DNA of 64,000 bases, taken from positions 81,133,526 to 81,197,525 of the forward strand of contig NC_087064.1 in NCBI RefSeq assembly GCF_963678635.1. Reading direction: 5' to 3'. The notes under the pieces are model-generated. The model saw only the letters and a program-made list of their open reading frames with translations. It searched no databases and had not been told where the DNA came from. How positions within the stretch are numbered: the stretch's first letter is position 1; each line of letters starts with the position of its first letter. Below, piece after piece: positions 29,859 to 40,481 of the stretch. The position numbers and the translations under genes are program-made. The stretch is from Symsagittifera roscoffensis (lineage: Eukaryota > Xenacoelomorpha > Acoela > Convolutidae).

Positions 29859-32598
29859 ATGTCTAGCACAGCAGCACCTCCAGTAGCCAAAAGCATCTCA
29901 GATGTCACAGAAGAAATAGTGAAAAACGCAACCACTGGGTAAGATTTTTCAGATTCAGTGAATGAAACTATTTTTCAATTATTCAGTCGTTTTTTTGGAT
30001 AGAAAATCTTTAATTTTTTCTTGATCATTTTTGTATGTTGGCTGTTTGACTTCTGATTTTTAAAACTCACTTCTAGGAAGGGAATTTCAAGTTTTTTGTT
30101 GCCAGTGAGCTAAAGAAATTGCCTTTAATCCAGGTTTCAAAAATAAGGTTAATTTTATCAAAAAAGTGTCAAAACTAATTGATTCTTGAAACTCAGAGCT
30201 TTAGGCTGCTATAATTGTTTCTCGAAGACTGTTTTAAAAAATATTGCAACAAGAATCAATTGTAATTTTCGGTTTCCTTGATTGCATTGATAATGTTCTA
30301 TCTGTACATCGGCTAGAATGTACAAATTGGTTGTTGTATACATGATATAAGCTGTTTAAGTTATTTTTTTTGCTTACGTTTTCAATTACCAGGCGTTACC
30401 AAACTGGAGCACACACTTTTTTTCATGTAAACGACGTTTCATCTACAATCTGTCATGGTAGATGAAGGTGTCGATGTATCTATTGAAGACTTTTAAATAG
30501 GTCGTGATGATTTTTTTCAGGAAAAGTCTTAAAATTTGTTTTAGGCTCAAATTTGATTTTCCGCATTTTGCCATTTGACTGTTTATTGCTTAAGTTCAAT
30601 TCATTCCCTTTTTTAAAAGAAGGCAAACTCCACTTTCGAACAGCTAAAGTGTAAAAGCCATCAAAAACGTGATTGACTTCTAGTTTTGAAAGTGGATTTC
30701 AGTTTTCAGATTTCGCAGCGGAAAAAAATGCTTCATGATCTACAGTGCTGATTTAAATTAACCGGACAAAACGCGTTAAACTTGAAGTTTAAAACCCGTT
30801 TTCCTCAAATTGGGTGAAAATTGCTAAAAGTGAAAATTTTTGAAGACAAAATTTGCTTAAATTTTAAGCAGAATTAATATGGTGCAATTTATTTTGCGAA
30901 ATTCGGGCCCAAACTTTTACCCCAAAAATGGGTCATTTTGGCTTTTCTTAGTTAATCAAAAATTACGCCGAAAATACCCAGTCGATCACAGGCATACTTA
31001 TATCAAAGTGAGCCCCTTACGTAGCCCAACAAACATTATGGAGGGTATTTTCTCCAAAAAAATTGCAAATTGTTTAAAAAATGTTTTCAAATAAAAAGTT
31101 GGTATTTTATATAGTAAACACGACCTTTCTTGTCTATCAAACAAAAATAAATTAACTTATACAATTTTTTGGAGATTATACCCTTCTTAAAGTTTGTTTG
31201 GCTATGTAAGGGGCTCACTTTGATATAAGTTTGTCTGTGATCGACTGGGTATTTTTGGCTTAATTTTTGAATAACTAAGAAAAGCCAAAATGACCCATTT
31301 TTGGTGTTAAATTTTGGGCCCGAATTTTGCAAAACAAATTACACCATATTAATTCTGCTAAAATTTTAAGCAAGTTTTGTCTTCATAAGTTTTCACCTAA
31401 ACTCAATCCAATTTGAGAAAAACGCGTTTTAAATTTCAAGTTTAGCTCGTTTTGTCCGGTTAACTTAAATCAGCACTGTATTTTTAAGAGTAATGAACGT
31501 AGTGAGTACTCTTAAATATGTCTTGGTAATATTTTCTTTTTTTTCAGGAAAAAGTCCTATAATTTGTTCACGGTCAAGTTCTTTTTTTTCGCGGTTTGAC
31601 TTGTGATTTCTTTTTAAGTTCAGTGCATTTCTATTGTTAAAAGGAAGGCAAAATCCACTATCGAACAGCAAAGTTATAAAAGTCGCGAAAAACGTGATTG
31701 ACTTCTAGTTTCGAAATTGGATTTCAATTTTCAGATTTCGCAGTGGAAAAAAAATGCTTCATGATCTATCTATAATAGTTATGAACGCAGTGAGTACTCT
31801 TAAATATGTCTTGATAATTTTTTCTTTTTTTTTCAGGAAAAAGTCCTAAAATTTGTGCACGGTCAAGTTCTTTTTTTTTTCGCGGTTTGACTTGTGATTT
31901 CTTTTTAAGTTCAGTGCAATTCTATTGTCAAAAGGAAGGCAGACACTATCGAACAGCTAAGTTGTAAAAGTCGCGAAAAACGTGATCGACTTCAGTTTCG
32001 AAAATGGAAAATAGTTATCAGATTTTCCAGCGAAATAAAAGGTTTACCTATTGATCCAGTTTTCTCAAATTGGGTTAAATTTAACAAAAAGTGTCCATCA
32101 TAAATTGATAAATTGTTCCACAAATTCAAAGAGCTTTAAGGTCATTTAGTTTTTTCTCCGAAATTCAAAAGTTTCATTTTTTTTCAGTTCCTTGCGTTCA
32201 TTATTCTTTCCCAACTTTCAGTTGGCTATGTTTTTTGTTTAGATGCGTTCATTGACTCTTTTCAAACTGTTTGGTGCTATCTTTTTTCCCTACGAATCCT
32301 CAATACAAACCATTTCAGGTACGAGCCAGGTAGCTACCAGTACATGGCAGTTGAGAAGATGACTAGACTGTCAATATACGCCTTCACTGAGCCCTGGGAG
32401 TTCCTCCTCAACCTCCTCCTAGTCCTCACACCTCTGATGGCTGTGGCCGCATTCTGTGCCTATAGACTCAGCAAGTCATCTCACAAAAAGGGCAAAAAAT
32501 CAGCTGCCAGACCCAACTCGACCTCATCTTCCTCGTCTGGAAAACCGGAACGACAGATGCCACCACGAGCGGCGAAGAAGTCCAAAAAGGACAACTGA
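29859..32598 (+). CDS. SMIM15: SMIM15-like small integral membrane protein, two exons
   Basis: Exons 29859-29938 and 32319-32598 (phase 2, GT-AG) give 119 residues; human SMIM15 has 74. The family core is visible: EPWEFLLNLLLVLTPLMAVAA (about residues 49-69) with a following SxKL/AYRLSK boundary matches the Asp/Glu-Pro-aromatic start and LTPL of SMIM15, followed by a Lys-rich cytosolic tail (KKGKK...KKSKKDN). There is one membrane segment (about 53-75). The N-terminal part is longer than in vertebrates, and the tail has a Ser/Pro insert. Function is unknown in the family. CCTTAG at 29831-29836 upstream could be a trans-splice or UTR acceptor. The 2.4-kb intron is filled with repeat family A and a foldback element. 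Confidence 0.8.
30500..30740 (+). repeat. Dispersed repeat family A, copy in SMIM15 intron, cut by a foldback element
   Basis: Carries the family blocks TTCAGGAAAAGTCTTAAAA, AAGGCAAACTCCACTTTCGA and GCGGAAAAAAATGCTTCATG. It stops exactly where the foldback element begins at 30743. Confidence 0.7.
30743..31478. mobile_element. TA-flanked foldback (near-palindromic) element, copy 1
   Basis: 736 bp flanked on both sides by TA. It starts CAGTGCTGATTTAAATTAAC and ends in the reverse complement of the same sequence (one change). The two halves are inverted copies of each other over about 330 bp around a short AT-rich centre near 31090-31140. TA target duplication and a CAGTG terminus fit non-autonomous Tc1/mariner-type elements. 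Short open frames on the two strands of the arms are mirror images and not genes. Confidence 0.9.
31481..31780 (+). repeat. Dispersed repeat family A, second copy in SMIM15 intron
   Basis: Starts with TAATGAACGTAGTGAGTACT and ends with TGCTTCATGATCTATC, after which the next copy begins at once. This copy and the next are nearly identical over their first 250 bp, so they arose by a recent local duplication. Confidence 0.75.
31781..32250 (+). repeat. Dispersed repeat family A, third and longest copy in SMIM15 intron
   Basis: Starts TTATGAACGCAGTGAGTACT and runs through the CCTATTGATCCAGTTTTCTC block to the 3' landmark CCCAACTTTCAGTTGGCTATG, a degenerate form of the small palindrome CCAACTGTCAGTTGG seen at the end of other copies. 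Confidence 0.75.
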
Positions 32599-34019
32599 AC
32601 TGAGTCTCAAAAACGACATTAACAACAGCGAATTAGTTGTTGCTGATGGCACATCGTCTGATTTCAGGGTTTGATTTGTAAACTGTGATTTTTTGGATCA
32701 ATTAGGCTCAAATTTGAAGCTAGTTTTATTGAATTAAACCAGCCCATTTTAATACATGATGCGCATATACTTAACTAGAGGTTTATTTCTTTGTTGGTTT
32801 GGTTATTTTTTTCTGCTATTTTTCACTTGGATCCGCTGCAGGACAACTTGTTTAATTGATCCTTAAATTTTTCGTGTTGGTCTTCAATTACTTGAGTATT
32901 TCATTTAATGGCGTTTATAAGCCTTTTTTGCGAGATGGTTCTACTAATGAGTTCTTAACGATGGAATTGCGCCGTTTTCCGTCAACTCATGTGCAATGTG
33001 TGTTACTAATTTGACCCCCCGATTCTATCAAAATTGCAGTGTTCTACTTTTAATACTTCTCTATATCACTTCGAAACATTCAATTTAATAGAACGGCGTT
33101 ATTTATTAGTCTGAATTGCTGATTCCAAATACGTATACTGGGAGTTTCAATGAAATTTGTTTTATTTTACCTTGACTTAAGGATGCTAAGATTCAGAATC
33201 TTTTTGGAATCCGAAATCTCTATTTGGAGTTTTTAATTTAAATGGTATTTTTTTTTATTGTTTCATGAATAGATTTGCATATTTTTGCTTTCACGTGAAA
33301 ATAATAGATTCCAATTTGACTACTTAGATTTCAATTTGATGCCGCTTTTTATGCTTTAGTTTTTTGTTTGTTTCTTCAATCTCGTATTATTCACAGTTCA
33401 ATTGATTTGCTTTTCAGACAAGACAGAAATGTAGTTTTTTAAGCTCAGTGATGACCATTTAAGTGACTTTTAAAGCCATTAAACTCATTTAAGGGAAACA
33501 TTTTCTTAGAGAATTTTTGAAATATTTTAAATCAAACTAATCGTTCAGTCGCTGTAATCGAGTTTGGATACGTAGTCAGATTTTCTGTTTCTAAAACAAC
33601 ATTTTTTCTTTGAAAAAATGATTTTTTACTTGAAATTGGATTTTCTGAACCTTCCCTGGCCAAGCCACGTGCTTTAGCCCTTTCAGTTCATAGATCTTAG
33701 CTCTTGTCTCGTGAAGGTTTGAGTAACCCTAAGTTGTAGTCATTCATATGTGATTTTTGAATTTTCAAAGAAAAAGATCCCTCAAAGGATGTTCTGTGAA
33801 AGGATTGGGCATTTAAAATCTAACTAATCTTTTAAAGCGTTTAAATGGTCATCTGTGGTATTCTAAATTTATTTTCTCAAAAGTTAGGCTTTAAATCTTG
33901 CCTGTAAATTTAAGGTAGTTGAATGCGAAAACAACAAAACTGCTTTGGAATTCTCCGTGCATTTAATGGGGGATATTATATAGCTTCAGGAAATGCGGTA
34001 CTGACTATAAGAAGCGAAA
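32599..34019 (+). other. Intergenic, SMIM15-like to kappaB-Ras-like
   Basis: 1.4 kb of AT-rich DNA with no gene or clear repeat visible. TAGCTTCAG at 33981-33989 resembles a 3' splice acceptor and lies 30 bp before the next start codon; a three-codon upstream frame lies between them. Confidence 0.5.
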
Positions 34020-37000
34020 ATGGGTAAGCCTCATCGGATCATGGTCGTAGGGGCGAAGAACGTGGGGAAAACGTCACTGATTCACGAACTGTTATATTGC
34101 TCAATTTCAGAAGACAAGCAAAATGTAAGTAGATGTTTGATAAGATTAGAAAAGAAAAAAAGTTTTTTTATCCCGATTTAGTCCTCATTTAGTACCGACA
34201 AAAAAGAAAAAACTTCTTATCTGATTTATTAATTGAGAAGCGCCTGGTTATTAGAGAAATTTTAGTTAAAAACCCCTGAACTTTTTTTTGCCTTACAGAA
34301 AAAAAAGAACGAAAAATGCATGCTATGTTTGTCATGAATAAAATTGATTGAGAGGCGGTGAACGTAGTGAAGAATCTTATATAGGTCGTCAGGAGTTTTT
34401 TGTTTGTTTTTTCAGGAAAAAGTTGAAAAACTAATTCATGCTCAAATTTGATTGTTCGCGTTTGAATTTTGATTTTTTCAGTTCACTTTTTGAGCAAACA
34501 CCACAATCGAACCGCAAAAGTGAACAGGTCACGAAAAACGAAATTTTCTGAATGGCCAGCGGAATAAAAATCTAGTTTTCTGTAAATGAAATAATTTCAC
34601 GAAAAAAAGCTAGTCATAAACTATTGGAAATTTAAAGAGCTTTAACATATGTTTTTTTTCTTCAAAAAATGAAAAATGTTCGAAAGTTGAAAATTGTTCT
34701 CGCTATGGTTGAAAGTTTGGACTGAAATGATGGCGTGTTTTTTTGTTTTCAATTCAATTCTTGGAATTTGTTCTTGCTCATTTAATTAGTTAATGCCAAA
34801 TTGTTGGTAATATTAGTTACCATTTTATTTGGTCAAAGCATTTTGGGTCAATTTTTTGGACATGTTTTTACTTGTGAAAAACTGAAATTTGACGTTGAAA
34901 TGAACAGTTTTAGGTTAATTAACTTCGTTCAGATTCGTTTACCGAAAAGATATTACCAACAATTTGGCATTAACTATATTATAGAGGTTTGACGTTTCAC
35001 ATTTTTTCAGATCTGGCTTCAAATTGTTTATGGTCTTAAAGTTGTGACAAGCATAATTTAACGTCAGCAACACTTCTAACTGTGTTATTTTTTTTTGTCC
35101 CAAGAAAAAGTTTGTGAAAAAAGTTTTCCTCAAAAGTTAGTGAAAAGTATATTTGCTGCAATTTAATCTGTCTTGGTCTACCGCATTTTGAAATCAGATT
35201 TCGAGGTGCCCTGAGCCAAAGCAAAATACTATCAAGAGCCTAAGCAAATAACTAGCAAGAACAAATATCTTTAGTCAGAAAAAGTACTGAAATCACACTT
35301 ACGAGAAGTCACACTTTGTGCTCTATAGATATAACTCAGCTGTGTTGGATATTATAACAGCTTTATTGTTTGTATACGAGCAAAAATAATTTTCCGGAGT
35401 TCGCTTTTTTCAACCGATCTCAAAAATATGGTGCTCAAATGCCGGTGTTTTGCTGATACGGCATATACAATTGAAAGGCATCTGTTTTATTTACTATATT
35501 GGTGAATAGTGTTTGAAGTTTGTCCTTCGACCGTGGCGCAGATGCCAGGACGTGAGACTCTTTATATCCAGGTCGATCGTTTCTCCGGTACATATCAAAA
35601 GTTTTGTTATCATATCATTTCCAATTAAATAGCATCTTTTGTATCTGCTATGCTCGTTGTTTAGGTTTGAAGATTGTCAAACGACCATGGCGCAGATAAT
35701 ATGATCTTTAGGGCGAGGATTTGGTTCCGGCACGAGGCCAAAATTTAATTTTTTTTCTAAACCTTTCTATAGCTGTTTTTTTGTCGTTTTTCCAATTCTT
35801 TTTGCGAAGCGCTCCTTTGCCTCTGTGTGTAAAAAGGAATATTTTTTAATTGTTAGAGGCCTAACAATTAAGTGGGACAGCGAATAGCAGGAAGGGCCAT
35901 GCGTTCGAATCTCACTTCGGTTACGGTTGGAGGGGTCCCGGTGTCATCCGCCTCCTCAAGGTGGGACCCGTTGCGGCGAAATGGATGACATCCCCCTCAC
36001 CCATGGTTGGTCCTGCACTGAGCAGGACCGGGGGCGAATAAAAAAGCCTCTACCTCTGTATCTGCAATTTCAGTGTTATCATATCATATTTAAATTTCAG
36101 TTTTTATCATTTATCAAGCTATCAGGTTTTTTTGAATTAAACCACATTTATTTGCCCAATCCATTTGTCTTACTAAATTTTTATTAGACTGCTTTTGATT
36201 CCAATAAAAATTATGCTTGATTACTCAAACTGACTGAAAACATGAGATTTGAGAAAGCGTTTCATTTAATGGGGAGGCAGCTCATTTCGAATTACTCAGG
36301 AACATCTGATAACCAGCAGCCATATGATGAATTTGTTCTTTTGTTCTGTAACGAATCGTTTTTGTAACGATTCTTTGAAAACCCGAAAGTTGATTTCGGG
36401 CAGACACATCTTACATGTTTTAACACGTAACAACACACTCGGATATATTAAAGTTTGGTAGTTAGTATTGCCTTATGTTGCTGACATATTATGGAGAAAG
36501 TAGCGGGCCCAGAATAATGCCTTACGACACACACTCTATAACCTTCAACCAGTCCGATTTAACATCATTAAGCATTACTAACGGTTTTTAAGAGCTGATG
36601 AACGTAGTTCAGACACTTCTATAAATCGCGGTGACTTTTTTTAGAAAAACTTAAAATTTGTTCAGGCTCAAATCTCTTTCGCGGTTGGATTTTTGATTTC
36701 TTTTCAAGTTCAGTTCAGTTCTCTTGTTAGAACCAAGGCAAACTCCGCTATCGAACAGTAAAAGTGTAAAGGTCACGAGAGAAAGTAAAGGTCACGTTTC
36801 GAAAGTGGAATTTAATTTTCAGGTTTCCCAGCGAAATAAAAATTTTACCTATTGATCCAGTTTTCTCAAATGGGTCAATTTTATAGAAAAAGTTCCAATC
36901 ATAAATTGTTCTACATATTCAAAAAGATTTAAGGGCATCTATTTTTTCGTTGAAATTCAAAAGTTGAGATTTTTTCTAAAAACAAGTCGGTATTTTTTTA

Positions 37001-38904
37001 ATTGCGTTCATTTACTCTTTTCTAACTGTCTGTTGGCTGTGTTTTCTATTACAGGGAAATTTTTTAAGCAATGATCATGGTTATTTATCAAGTCATATAA
37101 ACAGTATTTTTCTATACCTACGTACGGCCTTTGTTGTCAAAAGCTTTAGATATATTAATAAAACATATCATAGAGCAATTTTTTTATTGAAAACGGGTTT
37201 TGTTCCGACCATTGAAAATGGGTAGGATTTTTGTATTCGGGTGTGTTTTAGTTGTTTTTGTTTTCTACTTAAAATCAAGTACCACAAATAATCATCGGAA
37301 TGAGTCAAATGATATATCGTATAGAACCGCTCTTAGTCGTGATTCGAACGACCTTTAAAATTTTCAAAAAATTGTCCCAGTATCGAGAAAAACAGGTTCA
37401 AAACTTTGATTTTTTTCTGCAAAAACTATTGTCTGATTTCTTTGTTTACTATGTCTGTACAATATGCAAGTTTCGTTTTTGTTTATGACTGGTCGGAACA
37501 TTCTGTGCTACTTGCACAGTAACCGGCCATCCTCGTTTATATTTTCAACCATACAGATTAGTGCATCTGTGCATGATGATCGCCTAATTGGATCGATCAC
37601 CAAATTTTTTACTCAAGTAGTTAAAAATGATTCTGATCTTGCATCAGTTTTTCGAGTACTTTGGCTAGTGCGCTCGTAGCAGATACGATCTTACAAATTT
37701 TGAAATCATATTTTTGCCTGTTTTTTATTTATTGGTGTAATATTTTTCAATTTAAGTTTTGCGGGATGTTAATACTGGCCAGCTGAATTGTTTTAAGATT
37801 TCTTGATGGTTTTAGAATTTTTATCACAAGCTAACAGTTTTTATTCATGCCAGATTGCAAAGGTATTTAAAGGTTGCACAAACTTCACGCTATCATAAGC
37901 CATCTAATAAAATCGTAATGTTATAGAGCTCTGAGCACTGCCGCAGTCCTGAAGACTTCTACGAAATGATCTTCGAGTTGACCCCTGACCCCGCGACCCA
38001 AACTACAAACCTTAATTACAACAACCAATCAAACAACAACAACAATAGTAGTATCAAATCTCCTTCATCAGCTAACACTGCACATATCAAAGACAATGTT
38101 CGTCTTATTGACACGGAGGGCATTCGAGGAGGCGCAGCTGAATTGCCGAAGTATTTCATGGCGAGAACGAACAACAGTAGCAGCAGTAATTCGGATTTTG
38201 TAAATATAGACGGTGTAATTATTCTGTACAGTTTATACAACTACAATTCATTCCAGCTGGCCACAAGCCTGTACGCAGAATTTTATCGAAAGAAAGACGT
38301 GAGTAGCTGTATGGCTTTTGTGACGATCGTGAAGACATCGTAGCATTTTTTAATGGATACTAGTATTGAAATGCAAAAGAAAGCTCATGTATTAATGAAA
38401 TTTCATACAAATTTACAATACAGTTTTTGGTTAGCTTTCGAAAGAAAAAGATTTGAGAAAAACCAAAAAATCAATGACGAGAAATCTTGTGAAAAATTTC
38501 GGAAAAAAATAAATTTCTTCAACTTATCTGCTGTTTAGTCAAAAAATGTATTCCCTCTGATGCTCCTGGGCATGGATTGGGACTACAGTGATGACTCATC
38601 CTCCTCGCCACTAACGCCACGAGCAAACGATGACGTCATAGTATCACAGCAGTCACGTGACAGTAGTGGCGAGTTTAAGGACGCGATGAAAAAGAGGGCG
38701 AGGCAAGTGTCCCCATCAGACATATCGAGCTGGGTCAACAAGAGTAAACTGTTTTCGTCTTCGAGTACAAACAATACCCTATCGCATTTCGAAGTGTGTC
38801 TTCATAATAGAGACCACCTTTTGAGTTGCTTCACTCATTTCATATCAAAGTTCCACACAAATACTAAAACTGGTTTTGTTCTGCCCGGCTTCAGGAAAAA
38901 GTAA
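34020..38904 (+). CDS. NKIRAS1/2-like: kappaB-Ras (NKIRAS) homologue, three exons, with altered GTPase motifs
   Basis: Exons 34020-34124, 37927-38298 and 38539-38904, all phase 0, give 280 residues (vertebrate NKIRAS about 191). The family consists of atypical Ras-like GTPases that bind IkB-beta and dampen NF-kB and Ral signalling in vertebrates. Landmarks: MGKPHRIMVVGAKNVGKTS with P-loop at 11-19; VRLIDTEGIRGGAAELPKYF (DTEG at 97-100), the diagnostic family segment; DGVIILYS; MLLG; and the C-terminal FEVCLHNRDHLLSCFTHFIS. The NKxD guanine-specificity motif is absent (MDWD at 171-174). Inserts rich in Asn/Ser (about 55-90 and 110-125) and an acidic Ser-rich insert (about 175-230) explain the extra length. 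Intron 1 is 3.8 kb and full of repeats. A stop occurs soon if the 38299 donor is not used. Confidence 0.9.
34358..34700 (+). repeat. Dispersed repeat family A, diverged copy in kappaB-Ras intron 1
   Basis: Recognised by GTGAACGTAGTGAAGAATCTTA, TATAGGTCG, TTCAGGAAAAAGTTG and the AGCGGAATAAAAATC block in the family order. Confidence 0.65.
35862..36062 (+). repeat. tRNA-like SINE candidate
   Basis: A B-box-like GTTCGAATCTC at 35902-35912 follows an A-box-like GGGACAGCGAATAGCAGG. Downstream is a GC-rich body unlike the surrounding AT-rich intron, containing the inverted pair GGTCCTGCACTGAGCAGGACC. It ends in an A-rich run. Two poorer tRNA-like segments (TGGCGCAGAT...) lie upstream near 35531 and 35690. 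Confidence 0.5.
36597..37045 (+). repeat. Dispersed repeat family A, nearly full copy in kappaB-Ras intron 1
   Basis: Runs from GATGAACGTAGTTCAGACACTT through AAGGCAAACTCCGCTATCGA and CCTATTGATCCAGTTTTCTC to AACTGTCTGTTGGCTGTG. With 53764 it defines the family length, about 450 bp. No terminal inverted repeats or target duplications are obvious. Confidence 0.75.
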
Positions 38905-39692
38905 TTATCACTTATGGTTTGACTAGCATACAATTGAGGCCATAGTTCTTTTGATTTTTCTATTATAAAAGTATTCTGATGATAGAAAACTTGGCGAAAA
39001 AACTTGAAGGGATATTTCAAACAAATAGTTTTTTAACGTCGATTGACGAAGATTTGGATGAATGAGACCAATGAGTGGCCCATATCTATAGATAAGCTAT
39101 TAACGTTATTTGAAGCATCAAAGCAAACACAATTTAGATACTATTATCAACTTTTAAGTTGCATTGAAATGGCTAAGAGTGTAACAATGAAAAGGGCACA
39201 ATTTATTATTTAAAAATTTATCGATAGCACATAGATGTTATTTAGAAATTGAATTTCATATTTGTTTACAGGGGCGGATCTAGGATTTTCTCGAGGGGGG
39301 GGGCGGATTTTCAAAAAATTTTCCAAAATTTTGACGACCTTTTTTTTTTTAGGTCGACCAAATTGATTTTTCGAGCTCTCCCAAAGCACTGTTTAATTAG
39401 TTTTTTTGTCTATTGTTCGTTATAGTTGTACTAGATGATTTCCATAATTGTAATTTACAAATTATATTTATCTTTCTTGTTCGAAAATTTTGAAATAAAA
39501 ATTAAATACTTTCTTCTAGCGATGACGAAAGCCATATCGTGTAATTTTTCGATAAATGAGAAATCATGATAAATCACATCATTCGCCGAACATGTAATAT
39601 AGTGTTCAAAAAGTTATAATGAAAATCAGGATTCATGAATTGAAAGTATTAGCTCCGATTAACTTATCATTTTTGATTTCAGGGATTGAAAC
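38905..39692 (+). other. Intergenic with a CAGGGGCGGATCTAGG-type repeat
   Basis: At 39270-39400 a segment begins CAGGGGCGGATCTAGGATTT with a G-run and continues into GGTCGACCAAATTGATTTTT. A related segment lies at 47580-47700. Such CAGGGGCGGAT ends resemble hAT-type non-autonomous elements; this is only a resemblance. GATTTCAG at 39675-39682 is a possible acceptor for the next gene. Confidence 0.45.
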
Positions 39693-39755
39693 ATGGCTAC
39701 AGAAAAAGAAGATGAAATATATTTCAGAATCCCGAAGGTCGCAAACAGGGCTTAA
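39693..39755 (+). CDS. 20-codon upstream ORF in the same frame as the membrane-protein gene
   Basis: ATGG in AAAC context opens a 20-codon frame of coding-like composition (MATEKEDEIYFRIPK...) that ends in TAA. The main ATG at 39780 lies 24 bp later in the same frame, in an identical AAACATGG context. It lies just after an acceptor-like AG. It may be a regulatory uORF, or the TAA may interrupt a longer N-terminus. Confidence 0.35.
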   Translation: MATEKEDEIYFRIPKVANRA

Positions 39756-39779
39756 ACGTGCCGGGCCATAGCTTCAAAC

Positions 39780-40481
39780 ATGGTTGCAGATCTTGTTGAT
39801 CAATTTAAGGAACAGTTCAAAGAAGACCGAAACGATTCAAATCAAAATAAAACTCCTTCAAAGTCTATCTCTATCTTTAGCACCACATTACACCCCAATT
39901 TAACTTCTCAGCTGGATGAAAATGGTCATTTTTTAAACGAGTCAAGTTCAACTGGAGTTAGTCACATTACGGGGTCAAGTAACAGTTCAAACGATGTGAG
40001 TGTCTTAATAATTCATTACAATAGGGACGCATTTTGGTCTCTTGCTTGCTTATCTGGACTACTTTTCGTGCTATTTGCTGCAATATACCTTTCAAAGTTA
40101 TGGAAACCAGAAAATCAAGCAGTGCCATTGCATATAATGAAAGCAGCCTCAGAACAAGGGGGCGATATAACAAATATGGCCAAATCGATTAACAATTCGA
40201 AAGTTGAAAGAAAAAGTTCGCTTTGTGGAAACGAACGAAATATTACAAGCTCAGACGAGTTTACAGATATGGAAAGAGAAGGAGATTTTCAGTCTGAAAA
40301 GTGGAGCGAGCGGGAATTTATAGCGAGCATCTCGAGGCCGAGTTTAGTAGACGAAGTGCAGAAGATACGAAACATGGTGTCGAATATGCAAGTGTCCTCA
40401 AACTTTAAAGCAAAGCTGAAAGGGGTGCGAGATAAAGTGCAAATAAAATACTCTCGTTTAAATGTCGAAGACGAAGAATAA
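39780..40481 (+). CDS. Single-pass membrane protein of unknown family, single exon
   Basis: 233 residues with no recognised domain. There is no signal peptide. A Ser/Asn/Thr-rich N-terminal part with several N-X-S/T sites is followed by one clear membrane segment at about 84-105 (FWSLACLSGLLFVLFAAIYL). A KLWKPE junction and a charged 125-residue tail come next; the tail has acidic Ser-rich clusters, a short amphipathic stretch near 190-215 and an acidic C-terminus. The positively charged side of the segment is C-terminal, so N-out/C-in is likely. The stop overlaps AATAAA. The coherent composition, Kozak-like start and poly(A) signal support a real gene. It could instead be the last exon of a longer gene. 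Confidence 0.6.
   Translation: MVADLVDQFKEQFKEDRNDSNQNKTPSKSISIFSTTLHPNLTSQLDENGHFLNESSSTGVSHITGSSNSSNDVSVLIIHYNRDAFWSLACLSGLLFVLFAAIYLSKLWKPENQAVPLHIMKAASEQGGDITNMAKSINNSKVERKSSLCGNERNITSSDEFTDMEREGDFQSEKWSEREFIASISRPSLVDEVQKIRNMVSNMQVSSNFKAKLKGVRDKVQIKYSRLNVEDEE

Noticed and set aside
30879-31332. Mirror-image open frames on opposite strands in the foldback element
   Set aside because: They are the two arms of one palindrome read on each strand, with no transposase motif.
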